The notes: generated by a model not told the origin, from the sequence alone. Shown: positions 36,286-52,306, counted from the first letter of the stretch. The stretch: DNA of 64,000 nucleotides from Melastoma dodecandrum (GCA_029817715.1 JARUPY010000602.1:3489501-3553500), one strand, 5' to 3'. Numbers and translations are program-made.

Positions 36286-37779
36286 ATGATGAGGAACACC
36301 TTCTACTCCTCCCTGCCATCTGAACGCTTCAGCAGTGGTGAGTTGTGGACTCCCTTTTCCCGTTTTCTCGCCAAAAAAACAGATGGAAAAAAAATGTTCT
36401 TTTCCTTTTTATTACCTCGGTCTTGTTCTGTGATCAGGAAACGATGAGTTTAAGGTGGCGAATCTGGAAGTGACTTCCCTGATGGACGCCAAGATGCACA
36501 GCAATGGATTCTGTTTCCAGCCACTGGGATCATTATTCACTGCTGACAACACCTGGCTTAAGGGTGGAGATCATTTTGATTTTGCTGACCGCCCCATTCT
36601 TGATCTTCAAACCGGTACTGCCAAGTGCCAAGGAAGCGACTATTATGTTACTCAAATATGATCCAGTCCGAATATCTTACTCAATCTCGGGGACTGTCGT
36701 TTTATCTGGTTGTGCAGGATATGTGTTCTTGACATCCACTCCCAGCATCCCTCTCCTCCCGATCAAGAAGATCCCCACCCTGCCTCCAGTGGATGTACGT
36801 AAAATAACGACAAAGTTCACGTCGTATGACTTATCTTATTAGCGATGTGGCTCCCAGACCGAGTCGTTGATATTTATTTTAACCCTTTCTTTTTTTTTGT
36901 GTTTGGTGGTGATGAATTTGCAGGCCGCTAGTAAAACAAGGAAACGTCGATTAGAGGCTGGATTGATTCCTGGTGAAGATTCCGGCGAGTCGCCATCATC
37001 AGGAGATTGGAAGCAGCGAAAGAGGAGAAGGGCACTGCAATGTTCGTCACATTGTCATCAGCAGTCAAAGGATTTCTCCGCGGGGATTCTTCAGCGCAAT
37101 GTATGTAGGATGGTCTCACTCAAAGCCATCACTGCATTGATTCGAGAAACAAAATTACAGCTTGAGAGGCTTGAATTCTTGATTTTTAGGTGCAATCGCC
37201 AATTAGGAGGAGTCAAAAGATTGGCGACAAAATCACTGCCCTGCAGAAATTAGTATCTCCCTATGGCAAGGTATTTACATCTTTGACATAAACTCTTAAA
37301 AATTAAGGCTCGTAATTTAGAACGATGGATTGACACAACTTTCAATTGTTTTGCAGACTGACACTGCCTCTGTTCTCCAAGAAGCTTCCCTTTACATAAA
37401 GCTGCTTCAGGAACAAATTAAGGTCATCCCCAATTCTCCATCCTCACTGATCTATTTTATTCCAATCGAGCATACCAAATTCACTGATGGGTTTTATTTC
37501 CTTAAAATGCAGAACCTTTTTCAGATGACGAGCTCTAACATCAGTGATGCACAACATCAGGTGACGGTTCTTGCTTCTACATTAATGTTCCATTTTTCTA
37601 TTAAACGAAAAATTACGACATAGATATTGATTTGAACTATGTATGTACAGGTATTTAGTGAAACGCGTGTTGACAGGGAGCGCGGAGATCTCCGGAGCAG
37701 GGGCCTCTGCCTCGTTCCGATCTCTTCTGTGCGAGAAGCTGCGGCAAAGAGCCTCGTTGACACCCCACCGACTTACTAG
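36286..37779 (+). CDS. bHLH transcription factor, atypical basic region
   Basis: Eight exons: 36286-36337, 36438-36614, 36718-36794, 36924-37100, 37190-37270, 37357-37422, 37513-37560 and 37651-37779 (TAG). They give 268 residues with all phases joining. Residues ~162-210 form the helix-loop-helix: PIRRSQKIGDKITALQKLV, then SPYGKTDTASVLQEASLYIK, then LLQEQIK. The tail RSRGLCLVPIS is shared with the bHLH110/112/123/153-like plant group. The basic region lacks the H-E-R triad used for E-box contact, as in that group, so DNA binding is expected to be altered or to depend on a partner. The N-terminus (MMRNTFYSSLPSERFSSG, SNGFCFQPLGSLFTADNTW) and a basic patch (KTRKRRLEAG, DWKQRKRRR) are probably disordered, with a nuclear signal. 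An upstream in-frame TAA fixes the start region. Confidence 0.88.
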
Positions 37780-39604
<1,825 letters not shown>

Positions 39605-40339
39605 GGCCTCATGGTTCCTACTTGAAATATGTTCCCTTTTTTTACATCAGAGGCGGTTTCATGGTGTATCTGCAAACGTGTTCTGAACCGGATTGGATTG
39701 GGAAATGGGGGTGTTTTTTAATTTCATTGACAAGCTCTGTTTAGACAAGTAGTAGGTCTTATATAATGTTTTTACCTAAGGTATTGTTTGCTGAGCTTGT
39801 TGATCGAAATCTCGAAAGGCTGGCAGGTCGAAAGTGGGTTTTGAGATTTACCCAAGTATTGCCAGGCAACAAGTAAATGGAGATAAAAGGAACGAGTTCC
39901 ATCATTACACGCATGTACAGATCACTTCAGCTCATAAAAGGTACCTGATAATCTGTCTGCCAAACATTGTAGTTAGCCTAATAGCTAAGTTACAATACAC
40001 CATATAGAAACTACTCTGAATTAACTGTAACCTAATGGCCCTCTTAGTTTGAACTAATCCCTTCCCACCCCAGAACGAGAGAGTCATGTAATTAATTAAC
40101 CCAACTCACCCTCCCGAATATACGCACCGTTTTTGGGTTGATTCGGTCGCGTTCCATCTCTTCCCCCGACAGATTTATCATTTCTGTCCCTTCCTTCCTT
40201 TTCCTTTTCTTACCCAATTTCGTTTTGATCCATTCTTCATCGTCAACGCCAGAGCAAAGTGGTCGGAAAATCCCCTGAACCCGGGTCGGGTCTGCTTCGG
40301 TAGTCGTTAGAGGCTAGTTCTTAGGAGGGGAGAAGAAGA
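39605..40339. other. RPS15a 3' flank and RABE1 promoter/leader
   Basis: A 3' UTR-like region to about 39800, then the RABE1 upstream DNA. No other feature seen. Confidence 0.45.
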
Positions 40340-42392
<2,053 letters not shown>

Positions 42393-42402
42393 AGAATCAA
42401 AA

Positions 42403-42502
42403 TTTGGTATAGTCAAGACGAGAATATTCCTGCTATTATCGATTAGCCAAAGTATGGTATAGTCAAGACAAGGATATTCCTGCTATTATTGACTACCCAG
42501 AT
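42403..42502. repeat. 50 bp tandem duplication in the RABE1 3' UTR
   Basis: Two copies, about 42403-42452 and 42453-42502, share GGTATAGTCAAGAC and ATATTCCTGCTATTAT with a few substitutions. The period is 50 bp. Confidence 0.75.
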
Positions 42503-45232
42503 TTGTATGATGGCGGTGGGGGGACTTCATCATGGTAGTTGTTGTACTTGGGGAGGCGAAAAGAGCATTATTTTTTTTATTATTTTTCTCTGATGGAGCG
42601 GGTTGGTGTGACTCTTGTCTGCTGTCTTTGGGCTCTGTCATTGCAAGTCATCTGCTGGTGCTTAATTTTGTTCATTCCTTATGTTTCGAAAGACAGACAA
42701 ACCTGGAGGTGTTTCGGACAGATGTTGTATCTTGTTGTAGTAAATGAAAGAACTCCGTATTTTATTTTCACCTGGTTCACTAGGAGCACTTGTCCATGTA
42801 TGCCGTTGATCAAAGAGTTCTGGGTTCCATCCCAGATTGAGAATGTGATTCGTCTAGAGTCTCTCATGCTGATATGGAAGTTGCCCTTTTCGGTTAGTAT
42901 TGGTTGCGGCCATCCTGAATACATCCTCCTGACCACGCTCCAATTAGCTCAAATTGAATGATAAGCTTGACAGCGCTTGTCAGTCATGTTATGCTCCTGA
43001 TCATAGGCTTTCAACAGCCTTTTAATCTTAATTTGTTTATGGCTAATGATGCCGTGGCCATTTATGTTTTAGTCCACTTAATGGTGGCTAATTGCATCAT
43101 CCCGGTGACTTTGGAAAGGTATGAGCTGGAATGCATTTAGGGGGCGCAAAATCAAGATTATGGTGGATAGAGGTCGAGGTTCCTCCCAAATCTCCTTTCA
43201 TTATTGGAGCCTTTAATTGTCAGCCACAGAAAATCAATCCAATGTAAGAACAGCCTGCCCTTAACCCAGGATTTCAGGTGGACAGGCCACTTTCTGGGTG
43301 GGGTTGTCATCATCAATCACATTCCTTCCTCTGTTAAAAGCAAAATTACCTGTGGATTATGATGGATTTGTGGCATGTTGTCTTAAACAGGTGGGTTGGT
43401 GCGAATGAGAATCAGGAAACAACGAATCCTGTCATCATATTCGATTGATATAGAAAGAAGAAATGCATTTCCGGGTGTCAATGATTTTGAGTGTTTCCAC
43501 CATCCCAGTATGAAATTTTTTCTGCTTTAGTGAAATATCATTTGGATCTGCGTTTTCCACAAACAAGGTCAGCTTGTTTGTTCAGGAAAATGTTTTCCTT
43601 TGCATGTTCAGTAGCTAAACAAGATGAGGACTCCCCCCACCATCTTTTAATCCGACAGAGAATCCACTTTGACAGGCAAAGTCTCTCCTGCTCAGCCCAC
43701 TGAATGATTCATCTGGTTTGCCAATATTTGGTGCTGGAATAATATTCCCTACCGTAAACAAAGCCACATGAGGACAGGGATCGCCCCTTTCCAGATTTAG
43801 TGGTGTCCTCTTTTATCGTGAAACGACCTGTGGCTGCCAATGGCTTTGTTACTAAATATAGTGATGTTCTTCCGTAAAAAAATTCGACTTTTAAGACATT
43901 GAATTTCAAAATAATTAAAATACGGCCTTGAAATCGCTATTGTAAATAGCGAATTCAAGATATAAATAACATGTTGTTTTACTACAGCGATTTTTATTTT
44001 ATTTTCTTAAAAACATTGATTTCATGTATATGTATTGACCACCATAAAGTCGCGGTTAAAATCAATGTTTCTCTCTACAGCCAAAGCAAATTGTAGTACT
44101 TTGTTGCTACAAATTCCCTAGTAGTTCATATTTTCCAAATAACAACTAAAGACAATACCAATAATCACAAACTTCGAAGAAATAGTGGTCGAATGTAGAT
44201 CCAAATAAAAGTTCGAAGTAACTTCTAAAAAATATGAAAATACAAAGTTCGGAATAAAGTTTGAAACATCTTTAAAATAAGATCGGTCGTTCTGCGAACG
44301 TCGTCTATGTATTCGTTCGTAGAATCATCACACCGACATCATTCCTCTAGTGTAAGTCAACTAAGCTATTATCATAGTATCAAGATCAGGTATCGGGTAT
44401 TGGAAGTCTCTAATTGGATTCAAAGGAGCTGGTGGAGTGGTAATGAGGAGGGTTGACCAAAATGAGGAGTAAGGTAGACATCCTCCTAAGTCGGCTCCTC
44501 AATGACGAACGAATGACGTGTAATGTAATCCTCGACATCGTCAATCAGAACCTCATCTAAATCAAACCCATGCCCTTCTTCATGTGCATCCTCCTCCTGA
44601 TTTGGCACTTCTTCCTGTGCATCTTTCTCATCCCGATCATCTTCTTGCTATGGCTAGTCGTAGTGCTCCATGACGTCCATATAATCACATAGGCGTGAAT
44701 TTCTTCCAGAAATTGTAACTTTCTCGAGAGATACCCGCTATGTGTTTCAATTTATCATCGCCACCTCTCTACTCTCCAAGTGTTATGTGGGCGAGTTAGT
44801 ACAATTGAGTTAATACAATAACATTGTGATCAATGCTACTAGTTGGTTGAATACTCACCACTATATCAAGCGTTATCTTCTTACAAAGGTACTGAGATAC
44901 ACTTGACTCCAATATTTTTATACTCTACAACCGAATATCGATGAACAACTATCGATACCCTTCAAGAATCTAAACCACTTTCCACACGTAACATTCTCTC
45001 CAAATCAACACTACTCGTGTTAGCATTGACCTAAATTCAATTTAAAGTACTTCTATCATAATTCACTCCATCTCCATCAGTAACATTCTCATTCACGAAA
45101 TTAACATTTGGATTCCGTATGCCATTTCATCCCCTAGATGCACGGGACAATCAGGCAATAAATTCGTAAAGAAAAACTTTCCCGTTAATTATAACAAGTA
45201 TAATCAACAACCAACCAAACCCTAATTGTACT

Positions 45233-45340
45233 AAAAATCAACCTAACACTAACCATCCTAAAATCCAGCCTAACCCTAGTCATCGTAAAATTCAACACAA
45301 CACTAATCATCCTAAAAAAACAAACTAACCCTAATCAACA
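45233..45340. repeat. 27 bp minisatellite, four units
   Basis: Units at 45233-45259, 45260-45286, 45287-45313 and 45314-45340. Each opens with an A-run and contains CTAACACTAA/CTAACCCTAA-like sequence followed by CATC in most copies. The CCTAA content is reminiscent of telomere repeats, but the 27 bp period and divergence argue for an independent minisatellite. Confidence 0.7.
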
Positions 45341-45699
45341 ATTAATCACCGAAACAAAAACTAAAAACTAACCAACAATCACGATGAGGCGGGAGGGGAG
45401 ACATTGCAGGGGCATGGGGCATAGGGATGGGGATGTAAACATCGACTTATTGGTAAATTGAACCCGTCGAATTTATGATAGTATTTTAATAATTTTAAAA
45501 GTCAGATACCGATTAATTATTTTATGAACTAACCTCAATTAGAAACAAGCTGATCAAACCTTTATGTATTCCCTTCCACGATTTTTGTGGGGAACTTTTT
45601 TTTTTCCTGATCCAAGATGGCGAAGTTATGTTAATGATGGTGCTTTGAGGATTCATGGCATAGGCGTGCGTGCTACGCTAGGTTGCACGCGCTTCTGCC

Positions 45700-45900
45700 A
45701 ATCACTTGTTATCCATCGCTAGATATAAGTGATCGGGTTGTCTGGTCTCTGTAACGAGCATGAGACATCCGGATGCCTTGCAGGATGTGTCTATTACTTG
45801 TGGATGGAGCGCAACAAACGTCGATTTGGTGAGCGTTTGTTGCCTCCTAGGACACTTGCTACATTTGTTTTTGCGTCATTGCCTCGGACGTAGATTGATT
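45700..45900 (+). mobile_element. Non-LTR retrotransposon (LINE) remnant
   Basis: The reading at about 45781-45891 gives GCVYYLWMERNKRRFGERL then LPPRTLATFVFASLP and a stop. This looks like the zinc-binding end of plant LINE reverse transcriptase polyproteins (the YxxWxERNxRxF pattern). No reverse transcriptase core or poly-A tail was resolved. The AT-rich surroundings fit an old insertion. Confidence 0.5.
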
Positions 45901-46230
45901 TACTTTGTTTTTAGGTACGTATATGTGGTATACGTTGCTTTGGCGTTAGCTTGATTTTTAAAGTATAGCTTTTTGTACAAATATTTTATGAGTTTATACA
46001 TTATTACTTATATAAAAAAAAAGCTTTATGTATAAAAGACAGGGCTTGGGTTTGTATCGGGGAAAGGGGAGAGGTTTCTTCTTTTATTAGTCATATGTGG
46101 TTTGATATAATTTTACTCTTAACAAAATTTCCATATCTTTTCCGCAAAAGATTTCAAAACTCTTCTTGAATCCCAAATCCTTCCAAAAACACCTTACAAC
46201 CCAAACACAAAGGAAACAAACCGAGGAAAC

Positions 46231-47704
46231 ATGAGTGTGAAAGGGACATTACAGAGGGCCAAACCTTATGTAGCAGTGATCTTGTTGCAACTAGGATATG
46301 CAATAACTCCTATCATCTCCAAGTCCTCCCTGAATCAGGGAATGAGCCCCCACGTGTTGGCGGTCTATCGTCATGCGGTCGCTGCAGCCTTCTTTGCTCC
46401 CTTCGCCGTGGTTTTCGAACGGTACCTCTCGCAACCATCTATTCGTATGCTCGATAACTCCATGATCGTGGCTGATGATACTTTTGTTGATAGGAAGGTG
46501 AGGCCGAACATGACCATTTCCGTTTTTCTCAAGATAATGTTACTGGCCTTACTTGAGTAAGTTAACAGATGCTAAACTACATTGTTCCATTTTGTTGTTT
46601 CATATTTGGATCCCAGAGGGAAAGATCAGAGAGATATTTGTTTTGTAGGCCCGTGATCGATCAGAATCTGTATTACACTGGCATGGAGTACACCACAGCT
46701 ACTTTTACTGCGGCCATGACGAATATCACTCCGGTTTTCGCCTTCCTAATGGCATGGTCCCTGAGGTTTGCATCACTCTGTTTTACATATTACCTATGCG
46801 TATAGACCAAATCTCACAACCCAAAGATTTACCTGCAGACTCGAGAAAGTTGATCTCAGGAGCATCCGAAGCCAAGCCAAAATAATAGGAACTCTAGTGA
46901 CCGTCGGGGGAGCCATGCTCATGACCCTCGTGAAGGGGCCGGTTATAGGCCTTCCTTGGACGAAAGCAACAGAAGACAGTTCACCCATAGCATCAGGCAG
47001 TGCAGGAGAAGATCTCGTTAAAGGCGGTCTTATGATTGCAGCCGGTTGCTCTTGTTGGGCTGCTTTCATAATCCTCCAGGCAAGTCATGACTCACTCTCT
47101 GAAAGTTTTCCCTGACATCTGGCATAATATTCCTTTTCTCTCGCTCCTTCCCGAATCCCGCAGGCGATCACACTCAAGTCCTACCCAGCAAAGCTCAGCC
47201 TGACAGTCCTGATATGCTTGATGGGTTCCCTGCAAGGCACCATCGTCGCCTTAGCGATGGATAGACTCAACCCAGCTGCATGGTCCCTAAAACTTGATGT
47301 CAAATTGGGGGCTGTCCTATACAATGTAAAAAAAACAAATCATCACCCGGAGATCATTACATCTCATCACTCCGACACCACATTAATGGTCTTGTTAATT
47401 GCAGGGGATAGTGTGCTCAGGTGTGGCTTACTACATCCAAGGGATTGTGATGTCCATAAAGGGCCCAATTTTCGTCACTGCATTCAACCCACTGTCAATG
47501 GTGTTGGTAGCAATCCTGGGTTCCTTCACTTTGCATGAGGTAATGTACCTGGGAATGGCGATCGGTGCTCTTCTGATCGTTTCCGGGTTATACCTCGTTC
47601 TCTGGGGAAAGGGCAAGGACATGCCTCCGGAGACCTTCCCCGTCGAACAGGTTAAGGGTCAAGTGTCGCAAAAGCGCGATGTGGTCGACCAGCTCGACTT
47701 CTGA
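46231..47704 (+). CDS. WAT1-related / UMAMIT transporter (EamA family)
   Basis: Five exons (46231-46556, 46649-46765, 46839-47079, 47164-47325, 47405-47704), 381 residues, phases joining. It is a ten-helix transporter of the plant drug/metabolite superfamily (nodulin-21/WAT1 group), whose members export amino acids or move auxin. Two EamA repeats are visible. The first starts AKPYVAVILLQLGYAITPII and contains HVLAVYRHAVAAAFFAPFA and PVIDQNLYYTGMEYTTATF. The second starts KGGLMIAAGCSCWAAFIILQ and contains GIVCSGVAYYIQGIVMSIKG and GPIFVTAFNPLSMVLVAILG. It ends with the signature YLVLWGKGKD. The second loop holds an extra stretch (SIRMLDNSMIVADDTFVDRK) longer than in many relatives. Intron 3 has a GC donor (CAG, then GCAAGT). 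The substrate cannot be predicted. Confidence 0.94.
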
Positions 47705-48316
47705 ATCAAGGAGAACGCGGGGAATTATGTGGGTCTCGTTTCTTAACTGTTTGGCGTGTATTTCTAAATACGGACGGACATGACATAGAATAATGAAATG
47801 ACTATTTTACCTCAGGAATTCATCTCATTCATCCACATTCATCATGAGCAAGTGATAAACAGATGGGATCGTCACCATTACTATCATCCCATCATGGGAT
47901 AAAAATACAAAGCGATGGAACATTTTCCAGGTTTCGGAAATCAGGACAACATAAAAAATTCCAAGGAAGAGATTTTCTGAACAAGCAAAAGTGTGTCCAG
48001 AAGTTAGACACCCAAACGGAAATGGGAAGGAATTCCTAGGCTAAGCTTCCGAAGACTGACTTAAATTGAGCAGACAGCTTCTCCGAAAAAAAGTATGCTA
48101 CAAGGAGAAGGGAGCCCGTGCTGCTTATATGTGCATAGGAATTTGTGAGCCTAACGTTATTCGGACAAAAAGAAGATCTCAATTTCCCAAACTTCCATGT
48201 CGTTCATACTCACAGTTAAGAGTCTCCTCTGTTCTCCTACTGGGGGGTTGGTCACTGCTTGATCCATCATAGATGTACACAGACCGTAATAACAAAAATT
48301 GCGACCAGCAGCAGTT
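47705..48316. other. Convergent 3' flanks
   Basis: 3' UTR regions of the WAT1 gene (left) and the TDBD gene (right), which converge here. No gene recognised. Confidence 0.5.
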
Positions 48317-50950
48317 TCATGATGGCAAGTCAATCTCATCTTTCCCGTAGATTCGCTGGAGTTCACGCGTGGCAGCTTGGTATGATTCTGAGAGAAGTAA
48401 TCAGACCAAACCATAAGGTAACAACAGTAAAGCAAAGGGGTAGTAAAACAAAGGAATATATTTTAAAGACCAAAGCCATCGGAGAGCTTTATTAGGCAAA
48501 GGGAAGATAATTATCCCACCTTTCCACGCAAGATAGTTTTTCTGATTGATCGGAGATCCGATGACAGTTTGAATAGCATCAAAAAGCAGTTCCTGAGGGG
48601 TGCTCTTGAGCTCCTGAACCACGGCATAGATGGTCTTCCCATTCTCAAAGTAGATGTGATTGTTTGGATGCTTTGTTTTGCAACCGGCGTGACGCTCAAA
48701 TTCATACGCATTCAATGACTGATTCCAACCAAGCAAAGCAATTAGCTACTTGGAATCAAAACTCATGGCACTATATCTTCGGTATAAAAGTTACCTTTGA
48801 GAGGTTGCAATCAGTACAGCCGCATCGATAACCAGACCCACTAATAATTCCACGAAGGTTCATCTGCAAGACAGAAGTGCTTTAACAGGTTATGACAAAA
48901 GTAATATCCATACTACAAGGAAAAAAAGGACGGGAGGCAAAAACTGATAGAGATGAATAAATAACTTGGAGAAGAAAGGACATACTTCACGTGACCACGA
49001 GACATATTTCACAGGCACTCCATCCAGCATGCCAGTAGATAAAAGGCTTTTTACATTGGATGGAAAATTGTTTGAAGCAGGCTTCTTAACAGTCTTCTGT
49101 TCTTTGTTCTTAACTGCACTGGCATTGACCTTGGAAGCAGAACTATTCCCAGTTGATCCACGACTCAAGTTAACATTCTTCTGCATGGGAACATCTGACG
49201 CCTGCCGTAGACTGTCGTTATCCAACAGCAAGTCGTAATTCCCAATCATTCCAATGGGTGCGTTCATCACTTGTTCACCAAGGAAGCCTCCAAACGAAAT
49301 AATGTTGCCCATGCCCGCATAGCTCTGACTAATCGAAAGAGCATTAGGATCTCCTTTCTGATATACTGTATCACTTAGCATGGCGTTAGAACCAACCTTG
49401 TCGAAGGATCGACCAATAGGCATCACGTTATCCTTCACCTTGCCATAAGATGAACCCACAGAAATGAAGTTATCACTCGCTCTGCCCAAGCTTTCCCCCA
49501 TAGAAAAGAAATCTGTGTGGTCTTTGTTGAATGAAGAAACCATCGACATGGCATTTGCCTCACTTTTTGCATAAGGAGGACCAATTGTAATAAACTGACC
49601 ATCCTCTTTGGGGAGGGGCCGATCCATAGACAACATATTTTCAGATCCTCTGTCGAAAGCTTGTCCCATAGAAATGAAGTTTCCATAATCCTTATTGAAT
49701 GAGTGGCCAATAGACATGAAATTTTCCCCTATTTTACCGAATCCAGCTTCCATGGACATATTGCCATCATCCCTGTTATGATATGCCATGCCCAGAGACA
49801 TGCTACTGCCGTGGGCCTTGTCATAAACAGCGCCACTGGGGATGGAACCATTCTCACTTCTTCCATAATGATCCCCCGCAGATGTTGACGAGCTGTTGTC
49901 AAGATCCTGCACTTCATTGATCCTAACTTTCCGGATTCCACCAAAATTCGGAAATAACGAGGGATCATGTGTGCCGTGTGACATGGACAAGTTCACAGAA
50001 GACTCATTTCCATATTCATCATCAAAAAACTTTCTAGCCATGCACATTTCACCGGTATTAAGTGATGTGACTTGTCTATCCGCTAAGTTGATAAAACGCA
50101 TAGCTTCAGATCCGCCTAATTGATCAGCGGGTTGAACTGAAAGGGACTGAAAACTAGAGTTGTTATCCCAAGAGAAAACACTTTCAGGTCCTTGAACAGG
50201 CTCCCCGGTGATTGCTTCAACAGCTTGTCTCTTATTGCCAAATAGCTCGGGGCCATCGTTGCTAGCACCCATAAACCACTGATGACTCCGCTTGCCTTCA
50301 TTTTTCAAGGAAATATCATAGTTTATCTCTCCATTAGGCACAAAAGTGGTGTCTCTTGGTATCCAATGATTCTTAGACTGGAAAGATGACAAAAAAATAA
50401 CAAACCCCAATCAAGAGAGCACTTTAGCTAATACCCTCCACTAAATTGTCACAACTGGAGAGCATCAAACAATGGACATCTCAATATTGTGGCAAGAATA
50501 GAGCATTTTAGGTAAAATCATCCACTAAAATCAACAGCCCCGCGGCACCAACACAGAACTACTCCGAAGCAAGACTTCAAAGAGTTGATTTCACCCCAGA
50601 GAATATGGTTACAACATACCGAACGAGATAAAATTGGCAATAGAAAATCAGCTAAGTTGTCAGAACTTGGTTGATCATGATCAAATGAGAAGAGACACAA
50701 CTTAAACCCAAAAAAATGCATAAAAAACATATGCATCTGGAGATCTGATATAATAGGAGTTCCTTCTCTGTATAAAAGAACACATGCCCCATTGACTGAA
50801 TGAGAAGATTTCAATCAACAATCCAAAAATAGAAACAGTTGACAGGAAACCCCCAAACAAGGATCAATCAGCTAGAAGTTAATAAAAAAAAGAAAAGAAA
50901 AATCGAGACATGCATGCAGAAGATTCAACTGAGAATAAAATCCTTACCAT
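48317..50950 (-). CDS. Tify-domain-binding-domain (TDBD) nuclear protein
   Basis: Minus-strand exons: 50950-50948 (ATG only, then GTAAGG), 50377-48986, 48863-48795, 48718-48520 and 48387-48317 (TGA), 577 residues, phases joining. The C-terminal ~140 residues hold the domain: SNVKSLLSTGMLDGVPVKYV, then SWSREMNLRGIISGSGYRC, GCTDCNLSKSLNAYEFERH, AGCKTKHPNNHIYFENGKTI and LLFDAIQTVIGSPIN. The end is ELQRIYGKDEIDLPS. This Cys/His-containing module also occurs in plant PHD/acetyltransferase (IDM1-like) proteins. Residues ~210-380 are a degenerate array of ~20-22-residue units built on N-F-x-S-M/I-G-x-S/A-F-x-K. The start exon is inferred: an ATG directly before a donor joins in phase 0 to SKNHWIPRD. 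A specific role is not known to me. Confidence 0.85.
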
Positions 50951-52306
50951 TTTATACCGAAACAACCCCACCAAAAAGAGAAAAAGTCCAGTAGGAACAG
51001 ATCCAAAACAATAACCACACCAATGGAACGTCCTTCCACGGCCCAACTCTACTGACTCACCCCTGCCGCCAAACCACCGTACCACCACTCCATCACCCCC
51101 ACCAACCCTGACCACCCAACAGAAAAGAAAATAAACGAAATCAGCACTCACCAGCTACACCCAGAATCAACAGAACACCGATCGTTAAAATGCAGCAATC
51201 CGCCGAAAAGACGCACGATCCACCGATTTCAAGAAACAAATAAAAAACACCCATCTCCGTGCATTAAAAACCAAACATGCATCACGACCGCCCATCAATC
51301 CCCCAAAAGACAACCCACATTTCCTTAACTGAACCACTCATCCCGCAATAACACCGTCCGCATGCAACCGAACCACAAACCCAAAACGAGAGACGATGAT
51401 CAAAACACTACCAAAGTATCCCCCCCTCTTTCCTTAATAAATCACGACGAAAGGCCGAGGCAAGCGAGCGTCGATCGGATCTTCGAAATGGGTAGAAGGG
51501 ACGGTTAACGTGGGAGGGAACGAGAGTGGGGGAAATGAAGATTGAGCGGGGAGGGGGGGGGGGGGGGGAATGAGAACGGCCTCGCGCTTGGTCGCTAGGT
51601 TTCTGAAGAGAACACAGAGAGAGGGAGAGGGACTTGTTTATTGTCTATTTAAATCCGTTTTGTCCGAAGTACGAGGTTTTGATCGCGTGTCCCTGGTCCC
51701 CCCACCCCCACAACCGTACCGTAGGCATTTGGTTTGGGAGTTTGGGCCGAGACATTTGGCCCAATGGGCCTAGGGCTTGGCGATCGGGGTCCTAGCTCAA
51801 GTTTTTTACGAGGTTGTGCAAGTGGACGAGGTTAAATATGACGCCGTCAAGTCGTGGTATGCTTTTCTTCCATGTCCATGAGTGAAAGCGCGTGGAAAAT
51901 TCCCTTTTGAGCGACTCCAAGAAGATGACACACACACACACACACACACAATAATCAGTTGATGCTCTTTTTTTCTTTGTATTCAATTAATTTTTAAGAC
52001 CCACTGAAATCAACTGAATTTGTGTACAACTCATGAACAATGGAGCAAATTCAACCATAATAACCTAATTTTCTTGTTGTCCAAATTTGTGATTTTTTTT
52101 GTTAAGAATTTGGGAGGCAAAGGAATATAAAGAAATTTCTAGTGGCATGCAAACGAAGAACGTATAATTTCATACCATGACATGATTCTATATTATTATT
52201 ATTATAATTGCTGAAAATGTATAGTATATGAGAAGTAAAGAACCAATATCCTCACTAAATTGGCATTTTGGCGAAAATATAAAAGAAAAATATATTTGTA
52301 AATTTA
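50951..52306. other. Intergenic DNA, TDBD 5' region
   Basis: 5' leader and promoter of the TDBD gene, with site II-like TGGGCC/GGGCCA boxes near 51745-51770, a long poly-G run near 51552-51568 and a (CA)n tract at 51929-51950. AT-rich 3' flank of the zinc finger gene on the right. No further gene. Confidence 0.5.

Larger units (their letters stand above)
42503..46230. other. Repeat-rich spacer
   Basis: The left part (42503-43860) is the RABE1 3' flank and unassigned DNA. The right part is AT-rich. On the minus strand at about 44475-44690 an acidic reading with one or two stops (EEVPNQEEDAHEEGHGFDLD) resembles degraded coding sequence, perhaps from a transposable element. A 27 bp minisatellite and a LINE remnant follow. 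Confidence 0.45.

Noticed and set aside
42539..43140. Open frames downstream of RABE1
   Set aside because: The frames overlap, are not conserved-looking and lie in the 3' UTR and flank.
45233..45340. Interstitial telomere block
   Set aside because: There is no uninterrupted heptamer run. The period is 27 bp, not 7 bp.
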